Below are positions 57,302-64,000 of a stretch of 64,000 nucleotides of DNA, piece after piece; within the stretch, counting starts at the first letter, position 1, and each line of letters starts with the position of its first letter. A program made the translations under genes and the position numbers. Under the pieces are notes generated by a model. That model ran no database searches. It saw only the letters and a program-made list of their open reading frames with translations, and had not been told where the DNA came from. The DNA comes from Mycolicibacterium peregrinum (GTDB taxonomy: Bacteria > Actinomycetota > Actinomycetes > Mycobacteriales > Mycobacteriaceae), in the NCBI RefSeq assembly GCF_002102345.1, contig NZ_LQPP01000015.1:248001-312000 (forward strand), in the 5' to 3' direction.

Positions 57302-58895
57302 GCGTCGCACCGATCGTGATCACCTCGTCGCCGATCGCCACCACCGGATCCCGGTGCCCGACCACGACGACCGTGGCACCCGCGCGGGCGCGGGCGACGA
57401 TCGCCTGCAACACCCGGTGTTCCAGCGCGGGATCGAGATGGGCGGTGGGCTCATCGAGAAGCAGTACCCGTGCCGAGGCCCCGAGTGCCCGGGCAAGGCC
57501 CAACCGCTGTCGTTGCCCCAGAGACAATCCGACCCCGGTGCGGCCGATCCTCGTCTCCAGTCCGTCAGGAAGGTCATCGAGCACGTCGTCGAAGCCGGAA
57601 TCGCGGCAGGCGCGGGCCAGGTCGGTCAGTGGTCCGAGCAGCTCAAGGTTTTCCCGGACCGTTCCCGGGATCAGCACGGGTCGGTGCGGCAGCCAGGCGA
57701 TGCTGTGCCACCACGCCGTGATGTCCAGGTCACCGACGTCCACTCCATCGACTCGTACGGGCCCGGACGGAAGCGTGGCCAAACCGAGAATGGCTTGTAG
57801 TGCAGTCGATTTTCCCGCCCCGTTGGGACCCTTGAGGACGGTGACGCGGCCCGGTTCGATGGTTGGCCCCAGACCCTCCAACTCGATCGCCGGAGCGGAA
57901 TCCGCCACGCGCACCGCACCTCCGGCGGGCTGGTGCGTCTCACAGAGCTTGAAAGCTCGTTCCGCGGCGGTCTTACCGTCCTGAGCCGCGTGAAAGGCAG
58001 CGCCGACACGGCGCAGTGGCCAGAACACCTCCGGAGCCAGCAACAGGGCGGTCAGGCCGGCCGATAGGTCCATCTCGCCGTAGACCAGCCGTAGGCCGAC
58101 GCTGACTGCCACCAGCGCCACGCCCAGCGTCGCCAGCAGTTCGAGCACCAATGAGGACAGGAACGCGATCCGTAGGGTCGCCATGGCCGAGCGTCGGTGC
58201 GCGGCAGCCAGTTCAGTGATGCGCTGGGCCGAGCCGGCAGCCCGGCCGACGGCGCGCAATGTGGGGATCCCTGCCACGAGGTCGAGCAGCCGGGCCTGCA
58301 AGGTCGTCATCGCGGCCAGTGCGGCGGCCGACCGGTCGGCCGTGACGAGGCCGATCAGAATCATGAACACCGGGATGAGCGGCAGCGCGATCACCACGAT
58401 CGCCGCGGACTGAAGGTCGTAACAAGCCATCACGATCACAGCCACCGGTGTCAGGACCGCGGCCTGGATGACCGCGGGCAGGTAGCCGGTCAAGTACGGT
58501 CGCAGACCGTCCAGTCCGCGGGTCACCACTGCCGCTGCGGCATCGCGCTCGCCCGCCAATTGCCTTGGCGGCGCGGAGGTTACCGAGCGCAGCACCTGGC
58601 TGGACAATTCCCCGATCACCGCGGTGGCGCCGCGCTGCGACAGCCGGCCCTGAAGCCAGTGCGCGGCCGCGCGCAGGATCCACAGCGCACACAGTGCCAC
58701 CAGCGAGCCGCCGTGGCGGGCCGCTGAACCAGGGTCGACGATGATGGCGGCCACGATGTGTGCCAGCACCACCGCCGCGGCGATGGTGCTGGCGCTGATG
58801 GTCACGCCGCAGATCGCCGCCGCCAGCAGGTAGCGCCGTAACCCCGTCGTAGCGCCGGTGGCCCCGCGGATACCGAGCGCGCGCCAGAGATTCAG
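57288..58895 (-). CDS. cydD: Thiol reductant ABC exporter subunit CydD, apparent CTG start
   Basis: Partner of CydC. 535 aa from 58895. Six hydrophobic segments (YLLAAAICGVTISAST onward), GPNGAGKSTALQ Walker A, SLGQRQRLGLARALG signature and RVLLLDEPTAHLDP Walker B. The frame lacks ATG, GTG or TTG between an ATG at 59075, deep inside cydB, and GTG at 58805, which would delete part of helix 1. CTG at 58895 sits in a CTGA overlap with the cydB stop, the exact geometry of the other coupled starts here, and yields a normal N-terminus (NLWRALGIRG). Confidence 0.85.
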   Translation of the reverse strand: MNLWRALGIRGATGATTGLRRYLLAAAICGVTISASTIAAAVVLAHIVAAIIVDPGSAARHGGSLVALCALWILRAAAHWLQGRLSQRGATAVIGELSSQVLRSVTSAPPRQLAGERDAAAAVVTRGLDGLRPYLTGYLPAVIQAAVLTPVAVIVMACYDLQSAAIVVIALPLIPVFMILIGLVTADRSAAALAAMTTLQARLLDLVAGIPTLRAVGRAAGSAQRITELAAAHRRSAMATLRIAFLSSLVLELLATLGVALVAVSVGLRLVYGEMDLSAGLTALLLAPEVFWPLRRVGAAFHAAQDGKTAAERAFKLCETHQPAGGAVRVADSAPAIELEGLGPTIEPGRVTVLKGPNGAGKSTALQAILGLATLPSGPVRVDGVDVGDLDITAWWHSIAWLPHRPVLIPGTVRENLELLGPLTDLARACRDSGFDDVLDDLPDGLETRIGRTGVGLSLGQRQRLGLARALGASARVLLLDEPTAHLDPALEHRVLQAIVARARAGATVVVVGHRDPVVAIGDEVITIGATHVST

Positions 58896-59932
58896 GCCGA
58901 CCGCCGGGACAGTCCGATGGGGGCAGGAATACGGTCTGCCGAAATCCGCTTTCGGAACACCCAGTAGGTCCAGCCCTGGTACACCAACACCAGAGGCAGC
59001 AGCGTCAACGACGCCCAGGTCATGATCTTCAGGGTGTACGGGGTGGAGGAGCCGTTGTAGATGGTCACGCCCCACTCGGAGCCCAGTGTGGACGGCAGCA
59101 GGTACGGGTACATCGCACCGAACAGCAGGACGACGACGGCGGCCACGACCACCACGGTGGCGACGAAGGCCCAGCCTTCACGCGACCGAGACCACATCAA
59201 TGCCACCGAGATCAGCAGTGCGATCACCGCGACGGCCAGGGCAGCCCAGGTCCATGGCTTGCCGTGGGCCAGCTGCGTCCACAGACCGAAGCCGCCGGCG
59301 AGCAGGATCACGGGCAGAGTCAGTATCCGGGCGAACCGGAACGCGTCGTCGCGTATGGGCCCGGCGGTTTTCAATGCGATGAACACCGATCCGTAGAACG
59401 CGAACAGCGAGGCGGTCGCGAGCCCGCCGAGCACCGTGTAGGCGTTGAGCACGTCGCCGACCCCGGCGTGCACCCGATGGTTGGCGTCAATTGGCAAGCC
59501 GCGCACCAGGATTGCGAAAGCGACACCCCACAGTATGGCGGGCAGCCACGATCCCACGGCGATGCCGAGGTCGGCGTATTTGCGCCACTTGGTGTCGTCG
59601 ATCTTGCCGCGCCACTCGATGCCCACGATGCGCAGGATCATCCCGAACAGAATCGCCAGCAGCGGCAGGTACAGCGCGGAGAACAGCGTCGCATACCAGT
59701 TGGGGAATGCCGCGAACATGGCTGCGCCCGCCGTGATCAGCCACACCTCGTTGGCGTCCCACACCGGCCCGATGGTGTTCAGCACGGCTCGCCTGCGGCT
59801 TTCCGGATCGCCTTCGCCCGCGCTGCCGAGCGGGGCCATCAGCATCCCGACACCGAAGTCGAAGCCTTCCAGAACCACGAATCCGAGGAACAGGACGGCG
59901 ATGAGTATGAACCAGAGTTCTTGGAGTCCCAT
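58892..59932 (-). CDS. cydB: Cytochrome bd ubiquinol/menaquinol oxidase subunit II
   Basis: Membrane subunit II of the high-affinity terminal oxidase. 346 aa with about eight helices. Family motifs: LQELWFILIAVLFLGFVVLEGFDFGVG at the N-terminus, GPVWDANEVWLITAGAAMFAAFP, and FEFR-like region replaced by WRGKIDD. The ATG at 59932 is 15 bases after cydA. The stop overlaps the cydD start as CTGA. Confidence 0.95.
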   Translation of the reverse strand: MGLQELWFILIAVLFLGFVVLEGFDFGVGMLMAPLGSAGEGDPESRRRAVLNTIGPVWDANEVWLITAGAAMFAAFPNWYATLFSALYLPLLAILFGMILRIVGIEWRGKIDDTKWRKYADLGIAVGSWLPAILWGVAFAILVRGLPIDANHRVHAGVGDVLNAYTVLGGLATASLFAFYGSVFIALKTAGPIRDDAFRFARILTLPVILLAGGFGLWTQLAHGKPWTWAALAVAVIALLISVALMWSRSREGWAFVATVVVVAAVVVLLFGAMYPYLLPSTLGSEWGVTIYNGSSTPYTLKIMTWASLTLLPLVLVYQGWTYWVFRKRISADRIPAPIGLSRRSA

Positions 59933-59947
59933 CTGAGATCAGTCCTC

Positions 59948-61453
59948 TCAGTACGCGAAAGACAGCGGGGCGGATTCGTCCTCGTCGGGAGGCGTCGGCG
60001 GGGCCGGCTCGGAATCGTGTTCCTGTGGCCCTTCGGTCACATAGCGGCGTAACAGCCAGAACCAGACGACCGCCAGCCCGCCGTAGAGGAGGGTGAAGAC
60101 CGCGAGTGAGAAGAACACCGTGCCGGCCGCATGGTCAGACACGCCCTGTTGCACCATCAGCCGGACCATCTGGTCACCGGTCGGATTCGGGACCACCACC
60201 CAGGGTTGCCGGCCCATCTCGGTGAAAACCCAGCCGGCGGAATTGGCCAGGAACGGCGTGGGCAGGGTGATCAGCGCGAAGATGCCGTACCACCGTTGAT
60301 CGGGAAGCCGTCGGCGGCGGGTCATCCACAGCGTGAGCAGGGCGAACGCCAGTGGCACCACCATGAGGCCGATCATCGCCCGGAACGACCAGTAGGTGAC
60401 GAAGAGATTCGGCCGGTAATCGCCGGGCCCGAACCGTGATTCGTACTGCTTCTGGAGGTCGTTGACGCCCTCCAGGGTGACGCCGCTGAATTTGCCCTCG
60501 GCCAGGAAGGGCAGCACGTAGGGCACCTCGATCACATGGGTCACGCTGGCGCAGTTGTTGTGCGTACCCACGGTCAGGACCGAGAAGTCCGGGTCCGTCT
60601 GCGTGTCGCAGAGGGATTCGGCCGAGGCCATCTTCATCGGCTGTTGCACGAACATCAACTTGCCTTGGATGTCGCCGGTGAAGAAGATCACGGCGACTGC
60701 GGCCAGCGCCACGAGGCTGCCGAGAATCGTTGCGGGTCGGTACATTCCGGCCGAGTCGTTGGCGGCTGCGGCGTCGGACACCTCCGTGGGCTCGGTGGCC
60801 GCCCTGACGGCGGTTGTCCTGCGCCGGTCACGCACCATCAGCCACGCGCTCACGGCCGCGACGAAGGTGCCCGCGGTGAGGAGCGACCCGGCAACCACAT
60901 GCAGGAATGCCCAAATCGCGGTGTTGTTGCTCAGCAGGGCGCCGAAGTCGATGAGCTCAGCTCGCCCGCTCTCCGGGTTGTACTTCGCCCCGACCGGGTG
61001 TTGCATGAACGAGTTGGCCGCGATGATGAAGAACGCCGAAGCGTTGACGGCAAAGGCGACCATCCAGATGCAGAACAAATGAACGGCACGCGGCAGTCGC
61101 GTCCAGCCGAAGATCCACAGGCCGATGAACGTGGACTCGACGAAGAACGCGACCAGGCCCTCGAACGCCAGCGGCGCGCCGAAGATGTCGCCGACGAAAC
61201 GCGAGTATTCGCTCCAGTTCATGCCGAACTGGAATTCCTGCACGATGCCGGTGGCCACGCCGATCGCGAAGTTGATCAGAAACAGCTTGCCGAAGAATCG
61301 CGTCAGGCGATACCAGCTGTCGTTACCTGTGATCACCCATGCGGTCTGCATGACGGCGATCAACGGCGCCAACCCAATGGTCAGCGGTACGAATATGAAG
61401 TGGTAGACGGTGGTGATTCCGAACTGCCACCGCGATACGTCCAAAGCGTCCAT
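59948..61453 (-). CDS. cydA: Cytochrome bd oxidase subunit I
   Basis: Subunit I, carrying hemes b558, b595 and d. 501 aa. DVSRWQFGITTVYHFIFVPLTIG (heme ligand His), GKLFLINFAIGVATGIVQEFQFGMNWSEYSRFVGD, FFVESTFIGLW (Glu near heme), the GRQPWVV quinol segment and a short Q-loop (no E. coli-type insertion). Acidic/Pro-rich C-terminus. ATG at 61453. The 85-base upstream gap has no visible CRP-type TGTGA-N6-TCACA site. Confidence 0.96.
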   Translation of the reverse strand: MDALDVSRWQFGITTVYHFIFVPLTIGLAPLIAVMQTAWVITGNDSWYRLTRFFGKLFLINFAIGVATGIVQEFQFGMNWSEYSRFVGDIFGAPLAFEGLVAFFVESTFIGLWIFGWTRLPRAVHLFCIWMVAFAVNASAFFIIAANSFMQHPVGAKYNPESGRAELIDFGALLSNNTAIWAFLHVVAGSLLTAGTFVAAVSAWLMVRDRRRTTAVRAATEPTEVSDAAAANDSAGMYRPATILGSLVALAAVAVIFFTGDIQGKLMFVQQPMKMASAESLCDTQTDPDFSVLTVGTHNNCASVTHVIEVPYVLPFLAEGKFSGVTLEGVNDLQKQYESRFGPGDYRPNLFVTYWSFRAMIGLMVVPLAFALLTLWMTRRRRLPDQRWYGIFALITLPTPFLANSAGWVFTEMGRQPWVVVPNPTGDQMVRLMVQQGVSDHAAGTVFFSLAVFTLLYGGLAVVWFWLLRRYVTEGPQEHDSEPAPPTPPDEDESAPLSFAY

Positions 61454-61513
61454 CTGGCCCTACTTCCGAGGTCTCAGACCAATCTACGACGGAGTGTAGT
61501 AGAAGGTTGCGGG

Positions 61514-61560
61514 CCAGGCGCCGACCGTGACCGGTGTCTTACGTCACCGGAGGCGCCTGG
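61514..61560 (-). terminator. Strong hairpin over the hdeD-like stop codon
   Basis: Perfect 9-base arms CCAGGCGCC (61514-61522) and GGCGCCTGG (61552-61560) enclose an inner stem CCG-TGAC / GTCACCGG with one bulge. The TAA stop of the upstream HdeD-like gene lies in the loop (61539-61541). No T-run follows on either strand. Read as the terminator separating that gene from cydA. Confidence 0.72.
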
Positions 61561-62129
61561 TGTGAGATTGCCGCGTGGAGTTTCTTGGCCTCGCTACGGA
61601 TTGCGAAGGCGGAGATCACTTCGAATACGCCGACGACGATGAGGATGATGCCGGTGACCTGAGCCAGGGCGACCAACCCTTCCAGCGGGGCGACGAACAT
61701 GATGATGCCGGCGATCACGCTGATGATGCCGATGATGATTTCCCAGACCCGCCCGGGCAGCGAGGGGTCACCGATGGCCGACATCGTCGTTGCGACACCG
61801 CGGAAGATGAACCCGACACCGATCCAGATCGCCAGCAGTTCGAACGAATTCTGCAGGCTGACGAAACAGAGCACGGCCAGCACGAGTGCCGCGGCGCCAC
61901 CGATGAACAGCAATACCCGCCCACCGACCGAGGACCGGATACTGAACGCCAGGACGAGCTGCGAGATACCGGTGATCAACAGGTAGGCGGCGAAGAAAAT
62001 CGCCGCAACCAGAATGGTGATCCCGGGCCAGACCAACGCCAGGACGCCGAGGATGACGGCGAGAATTCCCGAAACCAGCGTCGATTTCCACAGATGTGGC
62101 AACAAGCTTGGGGCAGCAGTGGTTTCCAT
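61539..62129 (-). CDS. HdeD/DUF308-family membrane protein
   Basis: 196 aa with six hydrophobic segments in the repeated DUF308 pattern (GILAVILGVLALVWPG, ILVAAIFFAAYLLITGI, and later GFIFRGVATTMSAI, WEIIIGIISVIAGIIMFVAP, ITGIILIVVGVFEVISAF). Family linked to acid-stress proteins in enterobacteria; role in mycobacteria unknown. Corresponds to Rv1624c. The ATG at 62129 (METTAAPS) is chosen; a GTG 18 bases upstream exists. Confidence 0.85.
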   Translation of the reverse strand: METTAAPSLLPHLWKSTLVSGILAVILGVLALVWPGITILVAAIFFAAYLLITGISQLVLAFSIRSSVGGRVLLFIGGAAALVLAVLCFVSLQNSFELLAIWIGVGFIFRGVATTMSAIGDPSLPGRVWEIIIGIISVIAGIIMFVAPLEGLVALAQVTGIILIVVGVFEVISAFAIRSEAKKLHAAISHQAPPVT

Positions 62130-62201
62130 GCTGGCAGTTTGACACAAACGTAGATGTAGATCGCGGTTTTTGCGTTACGGCTGTGGTGTCGCAGCCTGGT
62201 A

Positions 62202-62217
62202 GTTAAGGTTCCGTTAC
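62202..62217. promoter_or_regulatory. Possible GlnR box upstream of the binding-protein gene
   Basis: On the minus strand the site reads GTAAC-GGAACC-TTAAC, with the AC-N9-AC spacing of actinobacterial GlnR boxes (gTnAC-N6-GaAAC) but a weak second half. It lies about 87 bases before the transporter start. Suggestive only. Confidence 0.35.
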
Positions 62218-62303
62218 CGGCGCTGCATCCCCGGCCCGCGGCCGTTAACCTCTTCGTTTTGGAACAGCCCGACCGCAGCCGCAGACAGAGAAATGAGGCA
62301 ACC

Positions 62304-63224
62304 GTGACAGTTGGATGTCGTCCCCGACGAAGCAAGATGTGGCGTTTCGCGGTGGTGATCGCCGCCAGCGGCGCACTCGCGATGTCGGGTTGCGCGAACA
62401 ACACCGAATCCGGTGGGTCGGAAACCAAATCCACGACGGCGGCAAAGGTTGAAAAAGTCGACGCGATCGCCAATTCGGTGCCCGAGCCGATCAAGTCGAG
62501 CGGCAAGCTGGTCATCGGGACCGACCCGACGTACCCGCCCAACGAATTCAAGGATCCCGCGGGCAAGATCATCGGCTTCGACGTCGATTTGATGAATGCG
62601 ATCGCCGCCACTCTGGGCCTCACCCCGGAGTACCGGGCGTCCTTGTTCGACAAGATCATCCCGTCGGTGCAGGGCGGGAACTACAACGTCGGCATGTCGT
62701 CGTTCACCGACTCGAAGAAGCGTGAAGAGCAGGTTGACTTCGTCACCTACTTCAATGCGGGTTCATCGTGGGCGCAGAAGGTGGGTGCCGGGATCAACCC
62801 CGAAGATGCCTGCGGTTTGAAGGTCGCAGTGCAGACGGCAACGGTGCAGGACACCGAGGAGATGCCGGCGCGTAGCAAGAAGTGTGTCGACGCGGGCAAG
62901 CCCGCCATCAACGTCATCAAGTTCGACGACCAGACGGCCGCCACCAGCGCAGTGATGCTCGGCCAAGCCGACGCCATGTCGGCGGATTCGCCGGTGACGG
63001 CCTATGCCATCAAGCAGAGCAACGGGAAACTCGAAGCCGCAGGGGATATCTTCGACTCGGCTCCGTACGGCTGGGCGGTCCAGAAGGGTTCGCCGCTGGC
63101 TGCGTCGCTGCAGCAGGCGCTTCAGCACCTGATCGACAACGGTGCGTACGAGCAGGTGGCCACGAACTGGGGCGCGGAGAAGGGGATGATCGAGAAGCCG
63201 GTCATCAACGGTGCGACCAGCTGA
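62304..63224 (+). CDS. Amino-acid ABC transporter substrate-binding lipoprotein
   Basis: 306-aa family 3 extracellular solute-binding protein. Signal sequence with positive RRSK, hydrophobic VVIAASGALAM and lipobox SGC (Cys 30), so a lipoprotein processed by Lgt/LspA. Core: LVIGTDPTYPPNEFKD, IIGFDVDLMNAIAATLGL, GMSSFTDSKKREEQVDFVTYF and GWAVQKGSPLAA, all characteristic of polar amino-acid binding proteins. GTG at 62304 follows GAGG; an internal ATG at 62337 would shorten the signal. Substrate (for example glutamine or glutamate) is not certain. Followed 7 bases later by the permease. Confidence 0.88.
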   Translation: MTVGCRPRRSKMWRFAVVIAASGALAMSGCANNTESGGSETKSTTAAKVEKVDAIANSVPEPIKSSGKLVIGTDPTYPPNEFKDPAGKIIGFDVDLMNAIAATLGLTPEYRASLFDKIIPSVQGGNYNVGMSSFTDSKKREEQVDFVTYFNAGSSWAQKVGAGINPEDACGLKVAVQTATVQDTEEMPARSKKCVDAGKPAINVIKFDDQTAATSAVMLGQADAMSADSPVTAYAIKQSNGKLEAAGDIFDSAPYGWAVQKGSPLAASLQQALQHLIDNGAYEQVATNWGAEKGMIEKPVINGATS

Positions 63225-63231
63225 GCCGCCG

Positions 63232-64000
63232 ATGAGTGATGAATCCTCGCCGGCCGCCATCGACGCCGTCCCGCTGAGACATCCATGGCGTTGGGTGGCG
63301 GCGATCCTCATCCTCGTCCTGATCGGGCTGTTCCTGTGGGGCGCTGCGACCAACGAGGCGTACGGGTGGGAGACGTACGGCAAGTACCTCTTCGATCAAC
63401 GCATCTCGCAAGCTGCCTGGAACACGCTGCAACTGACCATCTATTCGATGATCCTGGCGCTCGTCCTGGGTGTGCTCCTCGCGGTGATGCGGCTGTCACC
63501 GAATCCGGTGCTCAAAGCGGTGTCCTGGACCTACCTGTGGATCTTCCGCGGCACCCCGATCTATGTTCAGTTGGTGCTGTGGGGCCTGGTCCCGGTGATC
63601 TACAAGAACATTCAGATCGGCGTCCCGTTCGGCCCGAAACTTTTCGAGTTCACCCTGTCTGACCCGAATGTGTTCTGGCTGGCTGTTCTCGGCCTGGGTC
63701 TCAACGAGGCCGCCTATATGGCGGAGATCATCCGGGCGGGTATCAACTCGGTGCCTGAAGGACAGACGGAAGCCTCGGTGGCGCTTGGCATGTCGTGGAC
63801 GATGACGATGCGACGTACGGTGCTTCCTCAGGCCATGCGGGTCATCATCCCGCCGACCGGCAACGAGTTCATCAGCATGCTGAAGACGACCTCGCTGGTC
63901 ACCGCGATCCCGTACAGCTTCGAGTTGTACGGCCGCTCAAAAGATATCGGCGTGGATCTGTTTCAGCCGGTCCCGTTGCTGCTGGTGGCGTCCACCTGGT
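63232..64000 (+). CDS. Amino-acid ABC transporter permease, cut by window edge
   Basis: HisM/GlnP-type permease, first 256 codons. N-terminal helix WVAAILILVLIGLFLWGA, then TLQLTIYSMILALVLGVLLAVMRLS, the WIFRGTPIYVQLVLWGL motif, LGLNEAAYMAEIIRAGINSVPEGQTEA, the EAA loop ALGMSWTMTMRRTVLPQAMRVIIPP and the SLVTAIPYSFELYG segment. ATG at 63232. The binding protein precedes it; an ATPase probably follows outside the window. Confidence 0.92.
   Translation, partial: MSDESSPAAIDAVPLRHPWRWVAAILILVLIGLFLWGAATNEAYGWETYGKYLFDQRISQAAWNTLQLTIYSMILALVLGVLLAVMRLSPNPVLKAVSWTYLWIFRGTPIYVQLVLWGLVPVIYKNIQIGVPFGPKLFEFTLSDPNVFWLAVLGLGLNEAAYMAEIIRAGINSVPEGQTEASVALGMSWTMTMRRTVLPQAMRVIIPPTGNEFISMLKTTSLVTAIPYSFELYGRSKDIGVDLFQPVPLLLVASTW

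Noticed and set aside
61454..61538. CRP site (TGTGA-N6-TCACA) expected before cydA
   Set aside because: No such match is present; the only inverted repeats are a short GGTCT-C-AGACC at 61470-61480 and the terminator hairpin.

Overview
This window is high-GC actinobacterial DNA, almost certainly from a mycobacterium of the Mycolicibacterium / M. smegmatis type. The evidence is gene order. From memory of the M. tuberculosis map, the genes follow Rv1562c-Rv1624c nearly one for one: treZ-treY-treX-acyltransferase, bioA-bioF-bioD, bioB, Rv1590-Rv1593c-like genes, nadABC, hisDCBHA-impA-hisFI, bcp, trpE-trpC-trpB-trpA, lgt, pyk, tesB and cydABDC. Typical mycobacterial features recur: GTG and TTG starts, NTGA stop/start overlaps, leaderless-looking promoters, a SOS-boxed 13E12-type HNH gene, an F420/deazaflavin-type enzyme, and PriA in place of separate HisA and TrpF.

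Layout. 1-8.1 kb: trehalose synthesis and glycogen trimming (treZ truncated at the left edge, treY, treX) with a membrane acyltransferase, all on the minus strand. 8.2-15.4 kb: biotin synthesis (bioA, bioF, bioD, bioB, bsaP) with its TetR regulator bioQ and two identical BioQ-type palindromes. A 13E12-type DUF222/HNH gene sits between bioD and bioB, the interval that holds prophage phiRv1 in M. tuberculosis. 15.4-19.5 kb: a DUF2567 membrane protein with a duplicated start, a VOC protein, an AraC regulator and a secretory-type lipase. 19.5-23 kb: nadABC divergent from nrtR, sharing one operator-like palindrome. 23-25.4 kb: small accessory genes. 25.5-31.9 kb: a tightly overlapped his operon closed by a large hairpin.

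31.9-38.0 kb is the main departure from the remembered M. tuberculosis order. It holds an adenine methyltransferase and an overlapping putative restriction endonuclease, then a GntR regulator with a lone ABC ATPase, then a divergent leuA. The leuA gene has a 13-codon leader peptide with three consecutive Leu codons and mutually exclusive RNA pairings, which look like an attenuator. 38.0-46.7 kb: bcp, the trp genes, and lgt with a very long acidic tail carrying 189-bp tandem repeats. 46.8-52.8 kb: a glutamate synthase pair gltB-gltD, which I do not recall at this place in M. tuberculosis. 52.9-55.8 kb: pyk, tesB and a proline-rich membrane protein. 55.8-62.1 kb: cytochrome bd oxidase (cydA, cydB) and its ABC exporter (cydD, cydC), where cydD appears to start at a rare CTG, plus an HdeD-like protein ending in a strong hairpin. 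62.3-64 kb: an amino-acid ABC transporter (binding lipoprotein and truncated permease).

Most of the window is core amino-acid, cofactor and energy metabolism. No gene-free gap reaches 300 bases. I saw no tRNA, rRNA, CRISPR array, insertion sequence or intact prophage. All calls come from reading translations and motifs by eye; no database search was run.
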